Of a DNA stretch of 64,000 nt, positions 32,975 through 44,349 are shown in pieces. The notes under the pieces are model-generated. The model saw only the letters and a program-made list of their open reading frames with translations. It ran no database searches and was not told the origin of the DNA. Position 1 is the first letter of the stretch, and the number at the start of each line of letters is the position of its first letter. The translations under genes and the position numbers were made by a program. Source of the DNA: Macrotrachela quadricornifera (lineage: Eukaryota > Rotifera > Eurotatoria > Philodinida > Philodinidae); contig JAJEKB010020847.1 in NCBI GenBank assembly GCA_022393335.1, forward strand, positions 216,140-280,139, read 5' to 3'.

Positions 32975-34430
32975 AAATCAATGAACAGAAAATCAAAAGC
33001 ACAATTCAATCATTAAACAATAAAAATTCTTCTAGTTTTGATCATGTCTCCAATAGAATGATTAAATTCCTACCGATACATTATCATAAGTTATTAACAT
33101 ATGCTTATAATGAATTATTTCATTTGGCATATTGGGGTAAGGAATGGAAGACTGCTCGAACAATTTGTCTAAACAAAAGTGACAATCCCGCGCCTACAAC
33201 GAGCTAATTACGTCCAATCTCAATGTTACCAACATTTAGCAAGATATATGAAATGCTGTTTCTTCGAAGGTTTAGAAGTTAGTCAGCAAGAATGAACGTT
33301 TTGGCATCTCAACAATTAGGTGCAAAACCTCAGCAAGCGATAACGTCGAGAGTTAACAGCCTATTAGAACAGATTACGCAGTCACTTCGCTATAATTCTT
33401 TCACACCGGTTATATATATCGATTATCTGCAAGCCTTTGATAATCTTTGGTATCAAGGACTTATTCTGAAGTTGAACAGACTGAATTTTCCTTCAGCATA
33501 TCTCATATGGATTGCAAACTATTTTTTTGATCGATCTCTAAAAATAGATTATGATGACGTAGTATGTGATTCAATTATGGTTGCACGCGGTTCTCCTCAA
33601 GGCAGTTGCTTAGGACCTGAAATTTTTATGCTTACGTCGACGATATTGTAATTGTCTATACTCCATCAATCTATTTAAATTTTAAAACTCAAGTTGTAGA
33701 GATTAGTCACCGTATCAACGACGAAATGCTAAAGCTATTAAAGTATTCGAACAACTGGCATTAACCACTAAATTTAAACAAAACAGAATTTGTGGTTTAC
33801 AATAAAGTTGTTCAATATCCTAAACTGCAAATATATTATGATGGAGTCAAGATTCAACAAAAGAATAGTTTCAAGTATCTAGGCTTTCACCTAGATGCTA
33901 AAATCTCTTTTCGAATTATGATAGATGCGCAATTTATTAAATTGCGTAAAGCCTACACTATATTAAAATTTATCCATAGGCAATTTTCATCCTATATAAA
34001 ACTAAAAATGAAGTTCTTCAATACGTATATATGGCCACACATGTACATGATGGCGACAATGTATTGCTTATTCTCGAACACATCGCGTGAAAGATTAACT
34101 TCTTTCTATCGCAGATGTTTAAGAATAATCAACTTGTTATTCCAATGCCCAACAGAAGATCTGCACAATAAGTTTCAACTACCTACAATTGAAAAGAGAT
34201 ATAGAAAATCACTAGCAAAACGTATGAAGAATATACAGTTACATGAACCATCTTTTATTGAATGCGTCCTTGAATACAAATACGTGTTCAACATTGTCAA
34301 TGAACATTACAGAGTCAATGCATTCCTGACTGGCATACCATTAGGTTGGCCAGGAAGAACATTTTCATTTTTTCTAGATAATGATTGCCGAACCTTTTTT
34401 GACTACTTATGTGAATTCATTTATAACTAA
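32975..34430 (+). pseudogene. LINE-type reverse transcriptase remnant, 5'-truncated and broken
   Basis: Translation shows the order of a non-LTR retrotransposon reverse transcriptase. KTARTICLNKSDNPAP is followed after a stop by LRPISMLPTFSKIYE. Then come PVIYIDYLQAFDNLW, ARGSPQGSCLGPEIF, and the catalytic YVDD at 33633-33644. After it come LNLNKTEFVVYN, FKYLGFHLDAKISF and a thumb-like C-terminal part. Defects seen: TAA at 33205-33207, another stop before MNVLASQQLGAK, a one-base shift of frame immediately before YVDD, and TAA at 33762-33764. No endonuclease domain remains. It belongs broadly to the Jockey/I-like LINE group; the clade is not resolved. It lies in the spacer between the two duplication copies. 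Confidence 0.8.
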
Positions 34431-34750
34431 ATTATGTTAGTCTATAGTTCTATTTAGAGAACTTCTTTCAGAAAAACTGATCATCTATTTATGTTAAACA
34501 TGTTGTCAGTTTTCTATGCGTCTAGTTGCTCCCTTTATATCTTTATATGTCTAAGTCCAAGAAGTTAAATGGTGTTAAGAAGGTCAGCACCTCATGGCAA
34601 ATTCGTCATTTTCATATTAAATAAAAAGCGCAAGAACAAACAAAAACTTTCTTTCACTTTTTTCTTTCATTACAAGTGATATCATATATTTCACCATTTG
34701 TTATTACGATTTCATATCTTTTTCTTTGTTGTGTGATATCACTCTCTGAT

Positions 34751-35946
34751 TAGTAGCGTAGCCAGAACATAATTACAGGGGAGAGGGGCAGCCCTCTCAC
34801 GAATTTTTTCAGTAAATGAAAAATTTATTACGCAATCATAAATGCCCAAAAGTAATGCAGATCAGAGACGCGAAATAGCAGTATTCAATCAATTATTTTA
34901 CATAATAAGAAGCACCAAATTTTCTTATAGATCGCAGTCCAAGAAGATCGAGTTGTTTCGAACTGAAGTTCATGTAAATGTGTTGCTGTTCGAAAAGCTC
35001 CATATATTTCGTAGAGTCCAAATAGAATTTCTACTTTTGTAAGCGTTTCCATGTAGACAAAGAACTCAAAAAAGACGAATATATATTCACATCGACTTTG
35101 GCCAGATTTTCGCACGAAACAGCAGTTTTTGATAACATTTTCTTAATGATTCTAGCGTTTTAATAGAAATTTCCGTACAGAATGCATGAGAATGTCACCA
35201 AAAACTGTTATTTTTTTTGAAAATTTTATCAAAACTGATCTCGACAAAGAACGCTGAGTATTTCATCCATCTATTCATAAAATTTGTACGTTTTTGCGAT
35301 CCCTGTGAGCCTAAATTTTGGAGATAAGTAACACTGTATGAAATTTGCAGAACTTTTCAATGGTTTTGCCACCGAAGACAGTCACCTCAACGATAGTTTT
35401 CTAAAACTGAAGCTCTTTAGAAAGGAAAAATGCTTAGCAATTAACTCATAAAAGTTATCTAATAATAAATATTCAAAATTATTATTTGCCGATTTCGATC
35501 TGGTGGAAAAATTAGTGTCTTTTAGAAGCAAACTACCGAAAATTTTGGAAAATTCAAAAATAACAAAGTCATGCATTCTGCAAAATTAATGAAATTATTT
35601 ATAGAGCAACCATTATAAAAACTGAGTTATCTTCATTCAGACATTCAATTTTCGTTGAACAATGCTTGTTGTCATGGGATCAAAGATTTTTAATCTTGCC
35701 TCGTACCATAAAACTGCTTCCAAAACAAACTCTGCAGCTCTCCATTTGCAAAAATTTTGCCACTGAAGGTGGCCGCGCTATCGATAGCTGTTAGAAAATG
35801 TAGCTCATTTTTCCTCTGTCGAGTAAAATCACATTTCTCTTAAAACTATTATCGTAATATCTTTCGATGATAACACGAAAAAGTCTAATATTTTCCTATT
35901 AAAAATTTACAAGGAGGGCATTGCACCCCCGACGACTACACTACCA
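34751..35946. mobile_element. Non-autonomous DNA transposon, hAT-like, 8-bp target duplication
   Basis: The target duplication TCTCTGAT is present at 34743-34750 and 35947-35954. The inverted ends are imperfect: TAGTAGCGTAGCCAGAAC on the left, TGGTAGTGTAGTCGTCGG reading in from the right. Just inside, both ends carry a G-rich then CCCTC pattern (GGGGAGAGGGGCAGCCCTC and GGGGGTGCAATGCCCTCC). The 1.2 kb interior has no convincing ORF. The 8-bp duplication and end structure fit a hAT non-autonomous element. Confidence 0.78.
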
Positions 35947-37517
35947 TCTCTGATCATATTCTTTCTCATCGACCTATCTATTAGCATTTATACTTACGTT
36001 TCTTTTTCTTTTTGGTGTGAAATCTATTTGATGCCGTGGTTCATGTGTGTTATGATGTATGTGTGTGTGTGTTCTCCTATTTTGAAATAAAGATTTAAAA
36101 GATTTCAAAAGAACTTGTTCTCTAATGCTTGATGCTCTCTAATACATCTATTGATTTCGACGTCTACTTTTTATCAGTCAAATAGACATATAAAGTAGAT
36201 TTTCATGCATCTCGCACTATTGTATAAAGAATCGAAAGAAAAAAAACATTCGATTTCCTTTAGAATAGATAGAAACTTTTACTCTCTCTATATACCATAA
36301 GGCAGCGTGTATTTGAAATTATATAGTCATATAATTGATTGAACTTTGCAGTAGTATTATTAATCAGTTTCTTATCGTAATGTATAGTATTAGGAGTTGA
36401 ATATTAACTATCAAATGGAGATTACTCGAGACAATATTATTGGCATTGTTGATGGGTGAAGATTTCTAGAAGGTTATCGTTCATTTTAAATTGTGGTAGT
36501 TCCTTAAACCGAACCCTAAATTTAATTCATATAGGAAGATCATTAAACAACAAAAATTGTCAGAAGTCTGCATTTCAAAAGCGATGTGATCGATTCTCTT
36601 GTCAAACTACTCGTTAAGAAAGTACGACTTGCTAGCATGAGTTCTCAGATTAGTGATATCAGCATCTGAGACATTTATTTACTTCAAAATGATTGTAGTG
36701 AGATATCAGTAGGTAAATGAGAATGGATGCGAAGAACACAATCACTATTATATCTTTAATGATATTTTTCGTCTTGCATAGTTTAAAAAAATTTCATTAT
36801 AAAGTCATTAGATACAGGAAAGAGTGAACCACATGTTGGTACTCTTTTCTTCGAAAATTAATTCTATTAAATAAATCGAATTAGTTGTGAAAAATCAGAA
36901 GATTCTTATTTTGAGACCTTTTAATGAGTAAATCACAAACTGAAATGTTCTTTTTCCAAAATAGTATTTGAATTTATTTAATAATAAGATTAATAGATAT
37001 TTTCTATTTTTGTTTGAAACATAAATCATAAGCGATGAGCGAAATAATGTAATATAATCGTTTTTAAAGCAAGACAAATAATTAAAAACATGTGTAAATT
37101 CATATCATGTAAGACGAAAAATAAGACTCACAACAGTCACAGGTGCCACTTTTGATGTACATCTATACAAATGGAAATAGTATTAAAAAAAAGGAATATG
37201 TTCAAATGCATATAAATAGTTAAACGTGACTTGTCCATGACTGATTAAAAAATATAGCGTTTATATATATTCACATTTGGATAGTTGGAAATAAAATTTT
37301 CATTGTAATTCAACAAGTTTTTCTATGACAACTTTCTTTGAAATTCAAAGTTGACAATATAGAATAAGCGCATATAATCTAGAAGCTTTATTAAATAAAA
37401 CAATAAAATGAACGATTAGCATAGATATATAAAATGTTGAAGAAATGTAATGGCTAGAATAAATATACTAAAATGTTTTTATGATGATTTCTTAATATAA
37501 ATATTTAATGAGTTATA

Positions 37518-37853
37518 TTAAGTTTCAGGGATTGTATCAATCCGATGAATTTTACCAGATGAGCTGAATTTATACGATGTTTTGTATATTTTATTATCAT
37601 GGGAGACTCGAGTCTGCATTGTATTGCCTTGTGTATCATCTTCAATAATTTCTAAAATTTTCCATTGAGTTGCATTTTCTTTGCTATAATAATCTTCGGC
37701 TTCTTGAATATTCTTATAGATAATTTTCGAATTGGTTGTTTTCTGAACATCATTCTCAAGAAAATTGTCTAGTTTATTAATTTGACGATTATTAACAGCT
37801 TCAGCAAATTGTTCAACGATAGACTTGTGCGATTGATTTGAAGATTGCGACAT
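37518..37853 (-). CDS. NTF2/SnoaL-like small protein, 111 aa
   Basis: A single-domain protein. The opening helix (SIVEQFAEAVNNRQINKLDNFL) is typical of the NTF2-like cone fold. It is followed by a DV..T..SKIIYKNIQEAEDYY segment and then long beta strands: ATQWKILEIIEDDTQGNTMQ, then TRVSHDNKIYKTSYKF and SSGKIHRIDTI. SnoaL-like members act as small-ligand enzymes or binders; no catalytic residue can be assigned here. There is no signal peptide, so it is probably cytosolic. It has a clean ATG at 37853 and no intron. It lies in sequence present only in duplication copy 2, either an insertion there or a loss from copy 1. Confidence 0.6.
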   Translation of the reverse strand: MSQSSNQSHKSIVEQFAEAVNNRQINKLDNFLENDVQKTTNSKIIYKNIQEAEDYYSKENATQWKILEIIEDDTQGNTMQTRVSHDNKIYKTSYKFSSSGKIHRIDTIPET

Positions 37854-38931
37854 AATGCACCGCGTTTCAATTGATTGTTGACTTCTCTACTTTGCAACTG
37901 AGTAAAATTGTACTCTTACTTTTTTTTTATATAAACGTTTTAAAGTGAAATGTGAATTGTTTGACGAGAAATTAGAAAAATGATTGGAAGAATAAAAAAA
38001 AATACTTGTGTATAACAACCATTACCCTTTTCCATTTGATGACTTCCTTATCGTTTGCCTTTCATATGCGTACGTAATTAAATCATTTCATTTTTGTCGA
38101 TCGTTATGTGGCGTTAACCGAGAATAAGTTTTTTTCCCTCATACATGCAACAATATGATGATAACATATGTGAAATATAATTATATTCAGGTTTATATCC
38201 TTTGTCAATACTTTCGCTTGCGAACAATCAAAATTTTGAATGAATTAGTAAAAAATAATTGACTTTTTTTGGGGTTAGCAATTTAAAATATTTTTTAAAT
38301 TAGATTTTTTTATCGAAACTTAATCTGCATGAAAAATTCTAGTTCGACACGGTTCATTTCTAGTGTATAAAATTTAGTTTAAATGTGTTTTCCCCGTCAT
38401 TTTAATTAACTTTTCATCGAATTTGAATACTGAAATAATTGATCAAAGTAATTGTGAATTCATATTAAGATATCTAATATATATTTTATAAAACATAATT
38501 TTAGACTGTGAATGACAGCTTCACGGATCATAAATGACGTAAAACTAAACTGTTTCTGTGTCATTAGCCACAGCAACTATATTGTATTTGACATTTTAAT
38601 CTTTTAGGAATTGCGCTAACAGCTTTTAATAATTCATTCTAATATCAAGTTATATTATCGCTCACAGATATTAGAGATATTAACACAAAAAAACGGGATA
38701 ATTTTATTAAATTTTCTCTTTACAGATAGATGATGAAATTATTGGAAATAAATAGTGAAATTCTATGATTAGTATTTGTATTTTAATATTCAATAATTAA
38801 ATTATTAGACAACAACTATACAATATATTTTAAGTAAACATATATAAACAATATACATATGAATCATCATACAACAACAATCTCGTTTTTTTTTATATGT
38901 CAAATGTAAATAAATCAGCATTATTTGATTT

Positions 38932-39951
38932 TTATATAAGAATTGGATTGACAAATGTTCTATTATTTATAATAGGTTCAAATTGTCGATTACTAACAGT
39001 AATTGCTCTTGTTGTCACTGTAATTTCATTTTGATAATGAAAAATGCGTGAAATTAATCGTTTTAATGTTTTACGAATTTCACTAGATGAAATAGCAAAT
39101 ATATAAAAACTATAAACATAATTAATATAAAATAAATTTCGAACAATAGTCATCCATAAATTTTCTTGTGCTAAACGTAAAGAATTTTTACTTAAACGTC
39201 GTGTTGATGCTATATAAAGATAATATGTAGCATAAGGTATAGATGCTGATGTTAAAGCAATTAATTGTAATAAAATCATTCGAGTAAATTGTTTTTCAAT
39301 ACGTGATACACGATGTTGAAGTGAACGAACATTTTGATAAGTTAATAAAGCAAACATAATTGGAATAACAACGGGTACTACACCAAATACAATTGGATAA
39401 AAAAAGAAATTTGAATAATCAGCATATGAAAGTGTAAGAAAAGCACAAGTTGAAGGTGTACCAACAAATCCTATAATAATATACATTGGTATACCTGTCA
39501 ATGTTATTCCAATAAATAATGAAATAGCTATAGCATAAAATGCTATACGTCTTGAACTTAAATTTCTTCTTCTAACACTACGAGATGTTGACATCCATCG
39601 GTCGAATCCAGTAAGGTATATACAACTCAATGAACCAAATGTACTAATACAAAATAAACTTATTCGTCCTTTACACCATATTTCAATTGTTTGACTTGGA
39701 TCAATACCTGTAACAGCTGTATAAAAACGCATTAATACCATAATAAATAATCCAATTATATCATAAATTGGTTTTGCTATTATATAAACTGTACATGGAG
39801 ATCGACGATATTCTGGTTGAAAAAAAATTATTAAGACCATTACACAATTTATTATTCCAAAAATAAATAAAAATGAAGTCATGTATAAATTAATATTAAT
39901 CGATATTTTATTAAGTAATACAATATAATCATTAGTTGATGAATTAGACAT
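38932..39951 (-). CDS. Class-A G-protein-coupled receptor, duplication copy 2, 339 aa
   Basis: Paralogue of the receptor at 30944-31969, colinear over the whole length. It has the same N-terminal NSS sequon, YRRSPC after TM1, DRW at 117-119 and the LQHRVSRIEKQFTRM third loop. The YASYYLY-type TM6 region reads ALTSASIPYATYYLY, and the tail KTLKRLISRIFHYQ is the same. Differences are scattered conservative changes in TM segments (for example FGVVPVVIPIMFALLTYQNV for FGIIPVIIPIIFGLLTYRNV) and a different C-terminal 20 residues. Both frames are intact, so both copies may be functional. ATG at 39951. Ligand unknown. Confidence 0.86.
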   Translation of the reverse strand: MSNSSTNDYIVLLNKISININLYMTSFLFIFGIINCVMVLIIFFQPEYRRSPCTVYIIAKPIYDIIGLFIMVLMRFYTAVTGIDPSQTIEIWCKGRISLFCISTFGSLSCIYLTGFDRWMSTSRSVRRRNLSSRRIAFYAIAISLFIGITLTGIPMYIIIGFVGTPSTCAFLTLSYADYSNFFFYPIVFGVVPVVIPIMFALLTYQNVRSLQHRVSRIEKQFTRMILLQLIALTSASIPYATYYLYIASTRRLSKNSLRLAQENLWMTIVRNLFYINYVYSFYIFAISSSEIRKTLKRLISRIFHYQNEITVTTRAITVSNRQFEPIINNRTFVNPILI

Positions 39952-41109
39952 TGTTTTTAATATATAGATATATATTCTTTTCTCTTTATATATATATATA
40001 CTGGAAAAATAACTGAATGTTATTAAAAGAAAAAGATATTCTTATTTTCTTGAATAGAAAAAATAAAATAATAAAATAATTTTCTCTTTTAAAATTGTTT
40101 TAAGGATAATTAATCTACAATATTAGTTTTTGAAAAGAAATAAGCATAAAATCAGCTTTATTAATTAAATAGAATTAAGATTTTTTTTTTGCGTACAGAA
40201 AAATCTCTGATATTGACATTTTTATCTATGAATCTATTCGTTAATATGGAATCAAAAAACACATTCTATACATGATTGAATTATTTTCAAGATAGAAAAG
40301 AAATTTTAATCTATTTAATTTTCAATTGTTTTCCATGTGTATTATTATAAAACAACTGAAAAAATCGAATTTTTAAATATTATCATTAAGAAAATGTATT
40401 TCTATACTCTTTCCTCCTTATATCATAATTAATCAAAAACAAAACAAAATAATCTCAGTACTTATGTAACTCTTATAATACAAAATACGTCAAATGTCAG
40501 AAAAACTGTTATTAATTCATTTTTGCTTCTAACCTTTAAGTAAACCTTAATGAACTAACATTGTTTATCTTTTGCGTAATTCATAAAACTTCTAGATTCA
40601 GGCTAATCTTTATAAATAAATGGTTTAATATCTATGACATAGATATCTATAGCTAAATGAATAAGAATTAATTTGTGAGTACATCTAATTGATTCTTTTA
40701 GGAAATTGAAACTTTGTTTTAAATACATTATAAAACATTCATACCGCAAAATAAGAAAGAGGATTTGAGTGCATTTATTTCTTAAGATTTGATTAATCCT
40801 AAGCAAGAAAGGTCATGTCATGTATTAATTTTCCAACTACGCAATAAAGTAAAGAAAAATAGGCCAAGAAAAAAATTCCTTAAATATACAAATCGATAGA
40901 TAACAATGAAAAAAAGGCAAACATATATGTCTTTCTGTTAGAGTGCTCTCCAACAGTATGTGAGATAGCGAATAATTAGATACATATTCAAAGTAATTTT
41001 ATTCAAACAACAATAAGAAATGCTCCTGTATTTATTTTATTATTTGCACATAGTTCATTCAATATTAATAAATACATGGTGACAGTTTACATTGATAATA
41101 ATCTATCAG

Positions 41110-41857
41110 GTATTGTCAAGAAATCGGAAAATAAAAATCCGGAAAAATAAATCTGGAAAAAGAAAAATCTGGAAAAAGAAAAATCAGGAAAAAACTTTAT
41201 TCGTAGTTTATTAATCATAGAAGACACAAAAAGTAAAAAGAATGAAGATGTGAGAGACAATTTGATAAGAAGTTTATTTCTTTGAGGCTACCAATATTGA
41301 GAGTCCGTCAAGAAGCGAGTACCCAAATTATCGATTTGTTTCTGCATGGCCAATGTCTTCGACGCTTTCTTCTGTTGCGAGCCCACCTTGAGCCTGAGAG
41401 ACTGTTGTCGAAAGATGACTTCTTCGGCTTGCAAGCAAGCGATGAACGCCCACATGTTAGGATAAGTTTTGTTCATGCGCTTGTTGAAACGATTGTTCCA
41501 GAGAGCGACATAGTACTAGAAAGAGAGAGATATTAATAGAGAGAGAGAAGATAATAACATGAACGCAGAGCGAGAGAGCGGACAATACAGAGAAAACCAG
41601 GGATGCGTGAACATAAAGCATATGGATAGCTGTTCCTTTGACCTCTATCAAAAGACACAGAAAAAGAAAAAACGTATTGACGTGTTTTATTTCTTTTCCA
41701 AATTTCTTCTTATCCGGATTTTGTTTTTCCGGATTTATTTTTTTCCATATTTTTATTTTCCATATTTTTTATTTTCCGGATTTTTTTATTTCCTGATTTT
41801 AATTTTCCGGATTTTTTCGTTTCCGGATTTTTATTTTCCGGATTTCTTGACATATTC
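41110..41857 (-). mobile_element. Non-autonomous MULE (Mutator-like) element with 9-bp target duplication
   Basis: The target duplication ATCTATCAG lies at 41101-41109 and 41858-41866. The ends are GTATTGTCAAGAAATC on the left and, on the opposite strand, GAATATGTCAAGAAATCC on the right. Both arms continue as arrays of the short unit AATCCGGAAAA (left arm about 41125-41195, right arm about 41705-41848). The right arm is the longer, so the inverted arms are tandemly structured. A 9-bp duplication plus long arms is typical of MULEs. The interior carries the last exon of a MULE transposase (41288-41515, minus), so this is an internally deleted derivative. Confidence 0.85.
41288..41515 (-). pseudogene. 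Last exon of a MULE/FLYWCH-type transposase (fragment)
   Basis: On the minus strand a classical acceptor (TATTAAT branch-like motif, TCTCTCTCTTTCTAG) is followed by an open frame to a stop at 41288. It reads ALWNNRFNKRMNKTYPNMWA, then FIACLQAEEVIFRQQSLRL. This matches the C-terminal W..FN.R....P..W.FI..L module seen at the end of FLYWCH-associated MULE transposases. The catalytic DDE region is absent from the element, so it cannot encode a complete transposase. The exon frame is intact, which suggests a recent deletion. Confidence 0.7.
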
Positions 41858-42095
41858 ATCTATCAGATACGACAATGATCGATACACCGTTGACATCATG
41901 TTGGAGTATAGGATATTTCCGTAAACTGACCGTAGTCATATTTGAAATGTAAACACTGTTTGTTATATATCCAGAAGTGATTCGACTATCTTCGACCAAT
42001 AAACTTGTCCAATTTTTCTAGTTCTCTTATCCATATTCAGATTATTGTTAATGTGTGATAATTCATCTTTACAACAACAATCCTATTTAGAAGGT

Positions 42096-44345
42096 CTAGT
42101 AAACGATAAAGAATCGAATATTATAAATTATCACTATACATTCAGAATCATTGAAACTTCTCGACAGAAAGATTTTCATCATCAAATAATGATTAAAATT
42201 TTGATAAGGTGTAATAGAAAAATATTTTCTTATTGATGGATCATAATATGACCATTGTTCTAATGGTTTTCCTGTTTTAGCTATACTAATCCAATGTGAT
42301 ATAACTTGATTTGAAAATATTCGTGTTTGATTATCCCATGTACAATTAAGTAAATTTGTTGAACTATAAAAACTTATAGTTCCAAATACATATGGAATTT
42401 CTGCAGTATGAACACATATACCACCACCTTCTTCTTTTGATAATTGAGGACATATACCTGGATTACAATCGAAATGATACCAAAATAATTTTTGTGATTG
42501 ACCATATTTTAAATATAAATTATTATATATACGATGAACATTACAATCAAAATATTGATCCATTACTACTAAACGTAATATGTTACAACATCGATTTGGA
42601 GCATTTCTATTTGATGAACAGTTTTTTAATTGATAATAATCAGCAATAATTGATGCCCATTTTGATCCTAAATTTGGTATTAATCTTGATATAGCATCTG
42701 TTGAATTCATATCAGGAGATTCAAAACATAATGGATGTTCATAATCATTATTACCCATGACTATACTTAGATTTTGATTATATTTTCCATTTTTAATCGC
42801 TATTGGTGGATAAAATGGAAAAAAAATAATTATCAATAATTGGTTTTGTTTGAACAAAACCATAGGCGGTCTGTAAATCTTGAATAGAAGAATTACGTAA
42901 ACATGCAAGTACCATTTGTCTATTTTTATTTGTACAATTCATTTTTTGAACAATTTTATTTGATGCATCAAGAGCATTACTTATATTTGTATAATATAAA
43001 TGATTTCCTGAACCACCTGATTCAGATATAACATGTTGATAAAGATTTGATGATCCTTTTAATGCACCAATATCAACAACAGCATTTGCTCCTGAACTTT
43101 CTCCAAATAATAAAATATGATTAGAATTTCCACCATAATCACCTATATTTTTATTTATCCAACGTAATGCAGATAACATATCTAAATAAAAATAATTACC
43201 AGCTGTTGCCCATTCGTTTTGATTTTCTTCAATTAATTCAGTTAAATACATATCACCTAATACACCTAATCTATAATTAATTGTTACAATAATAACTGAT
43301 TGTTGTTGAGGTGAATTAGCAATAATATTTGTACCATTATATAACAATGGAATACTTTGTGATGAACAACCTGTTTGTAAACCACCGCCATGAAACCAGA
43401 CAAGTACTGGGAATAATGATTGATTAGATGTAATTTTTGGTGTAAAGATATTTAGATAAAGACATTGTTCATCTTGCATAGGAATATATGATCCAGAATT
43501 TAGTTGAGGACAATATGGACCAAATGAAGTAGCTTCGAATGAACCATTTAGAAATTTATCAGATGCGAGATCAATTGGTGGTTTCCATCGAATGATCTTG
43601 GCATATTGAATTCTATTTAAAAATTTCATTTTTGTGTTCAATGTCAACATGAAAAAGATTGGTTTTTTTTAGATACAGATATTTTTTCAATTGGAAAAGT
43701 TTTCATTTTATAAATGATGTGTTTTAGTTAAGAATCTTCTCATTTAACAAAAGGTATGTTTTTACGTTTATCACAGAAATATACTTTTTATACTCTTTAG
43801 TTTAATAGAGAAGAACTTGTGATGAAATGAAAAGTAACACTTTTTTTGTACATCTATCGAAGATCTCGAGATTTAAGTCTGATTTTTCCTATAATTTCTT
43901 TCTGGTTACAGTATAATTCTATCACTGATGAAGCACAGTAGAAATACTTAAACTCTTGTTCTTGTCTAGACTTTTAAAATATCCTACATATGATGGAAAT
44001 CAGAAAATTAAATGTATATAAACAATAAAAGCAATACTCTTTATCTTAATTATTCGTCTGATAACTTGTTGATCTCTGTTACATGTGTCAGAACTTGAGA
44101 GTATCGATGTTATTTAGATAGAAAATATACTTAAATCTATTTATTCAAGAGATTTCGTAATCTTTAATAGTTTTTCTTTAAATCGATCTAATTTGAACTG
44201 ACCTCAAATATTCAATTGAGTATTGAGTTTCTCGACCATATATAATTCCTTTCTGAGTTTGAAGACCAACAGCTGCAATAAAAGGCGTTATGATGAATAA
44301 AAATGATAGCAAATACAATAGCCACGATATAATTAATTTAGTCAT
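42096..44345 (-). CDS. Secreted type-B carboxylesterase/cholinesterase-like hydrolase, with one frameshift
   Basis: Hydrolyses carboxyl esters. Exon 1 (44203-44345) encodes a signal peptide (SWLLYLLSFLFIITPFIA) and the mature start VGLQTQKGIIYGRETQYSIE. Exon 2 begins at 43612 (TTTTTAAATAG acceptor), joining in frame as YLR-IQYAK...RWKPP. Motifs present: the EQCLYLNIF block, the oxyanion hole WFHGGG, the nucleophile elbow GESSG (Ser about 220) and the NNDYE acid region. The catalytic His lies in CVHTAEIPYVFG. The reading frame shifts by one base at an eight-base homopolymer (plus-strand A run 42819-42826). Seven bases would restore PIIDNYFFPFYPP continuity. Without correction the product ends soon after and lacks the acid and His. 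This may be a sequencing or assembly error, or a young pseudogene. Confidence 0.82.
43613..44202 (-). other. Intron of the carboxylesterase gene
   Basis: Donor TTTGAG|GTCAGT and acceptor TTTTTAAATAG|AATTC. Phase 2 is preserved, and together the exons give the family's N-terminal layout. The interior (590 bp) has no gene or recognised repeat. Confidence 0.7.
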
Positions 44346-44349
44346 CTAA

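Larger units (their letters stand above)
36140..40895. repeat. Segmental duplication, copy 2
   Basis: The direct-orientation counterpart of 28585-32858. It contains the GPCR at 38932-39951. Relative to copy 1 it has about 190 bp extra near 36350-36540 and about 750 bp extra at about 37230-37985 holding the NTF2-like gene. It lacks the 0.6 kb element seen in copy 1. Similarity ends near 40895, shortly before a MULE element. Confidence 0.85.

Noticed and set aside
41457..41651. 64-codon hydrophobic minus-strand frame in the MULE element
   Set aside because: Out of frame with the recognisable transposase exon and lies over its splice acceptor and intron, so it is a shadow.
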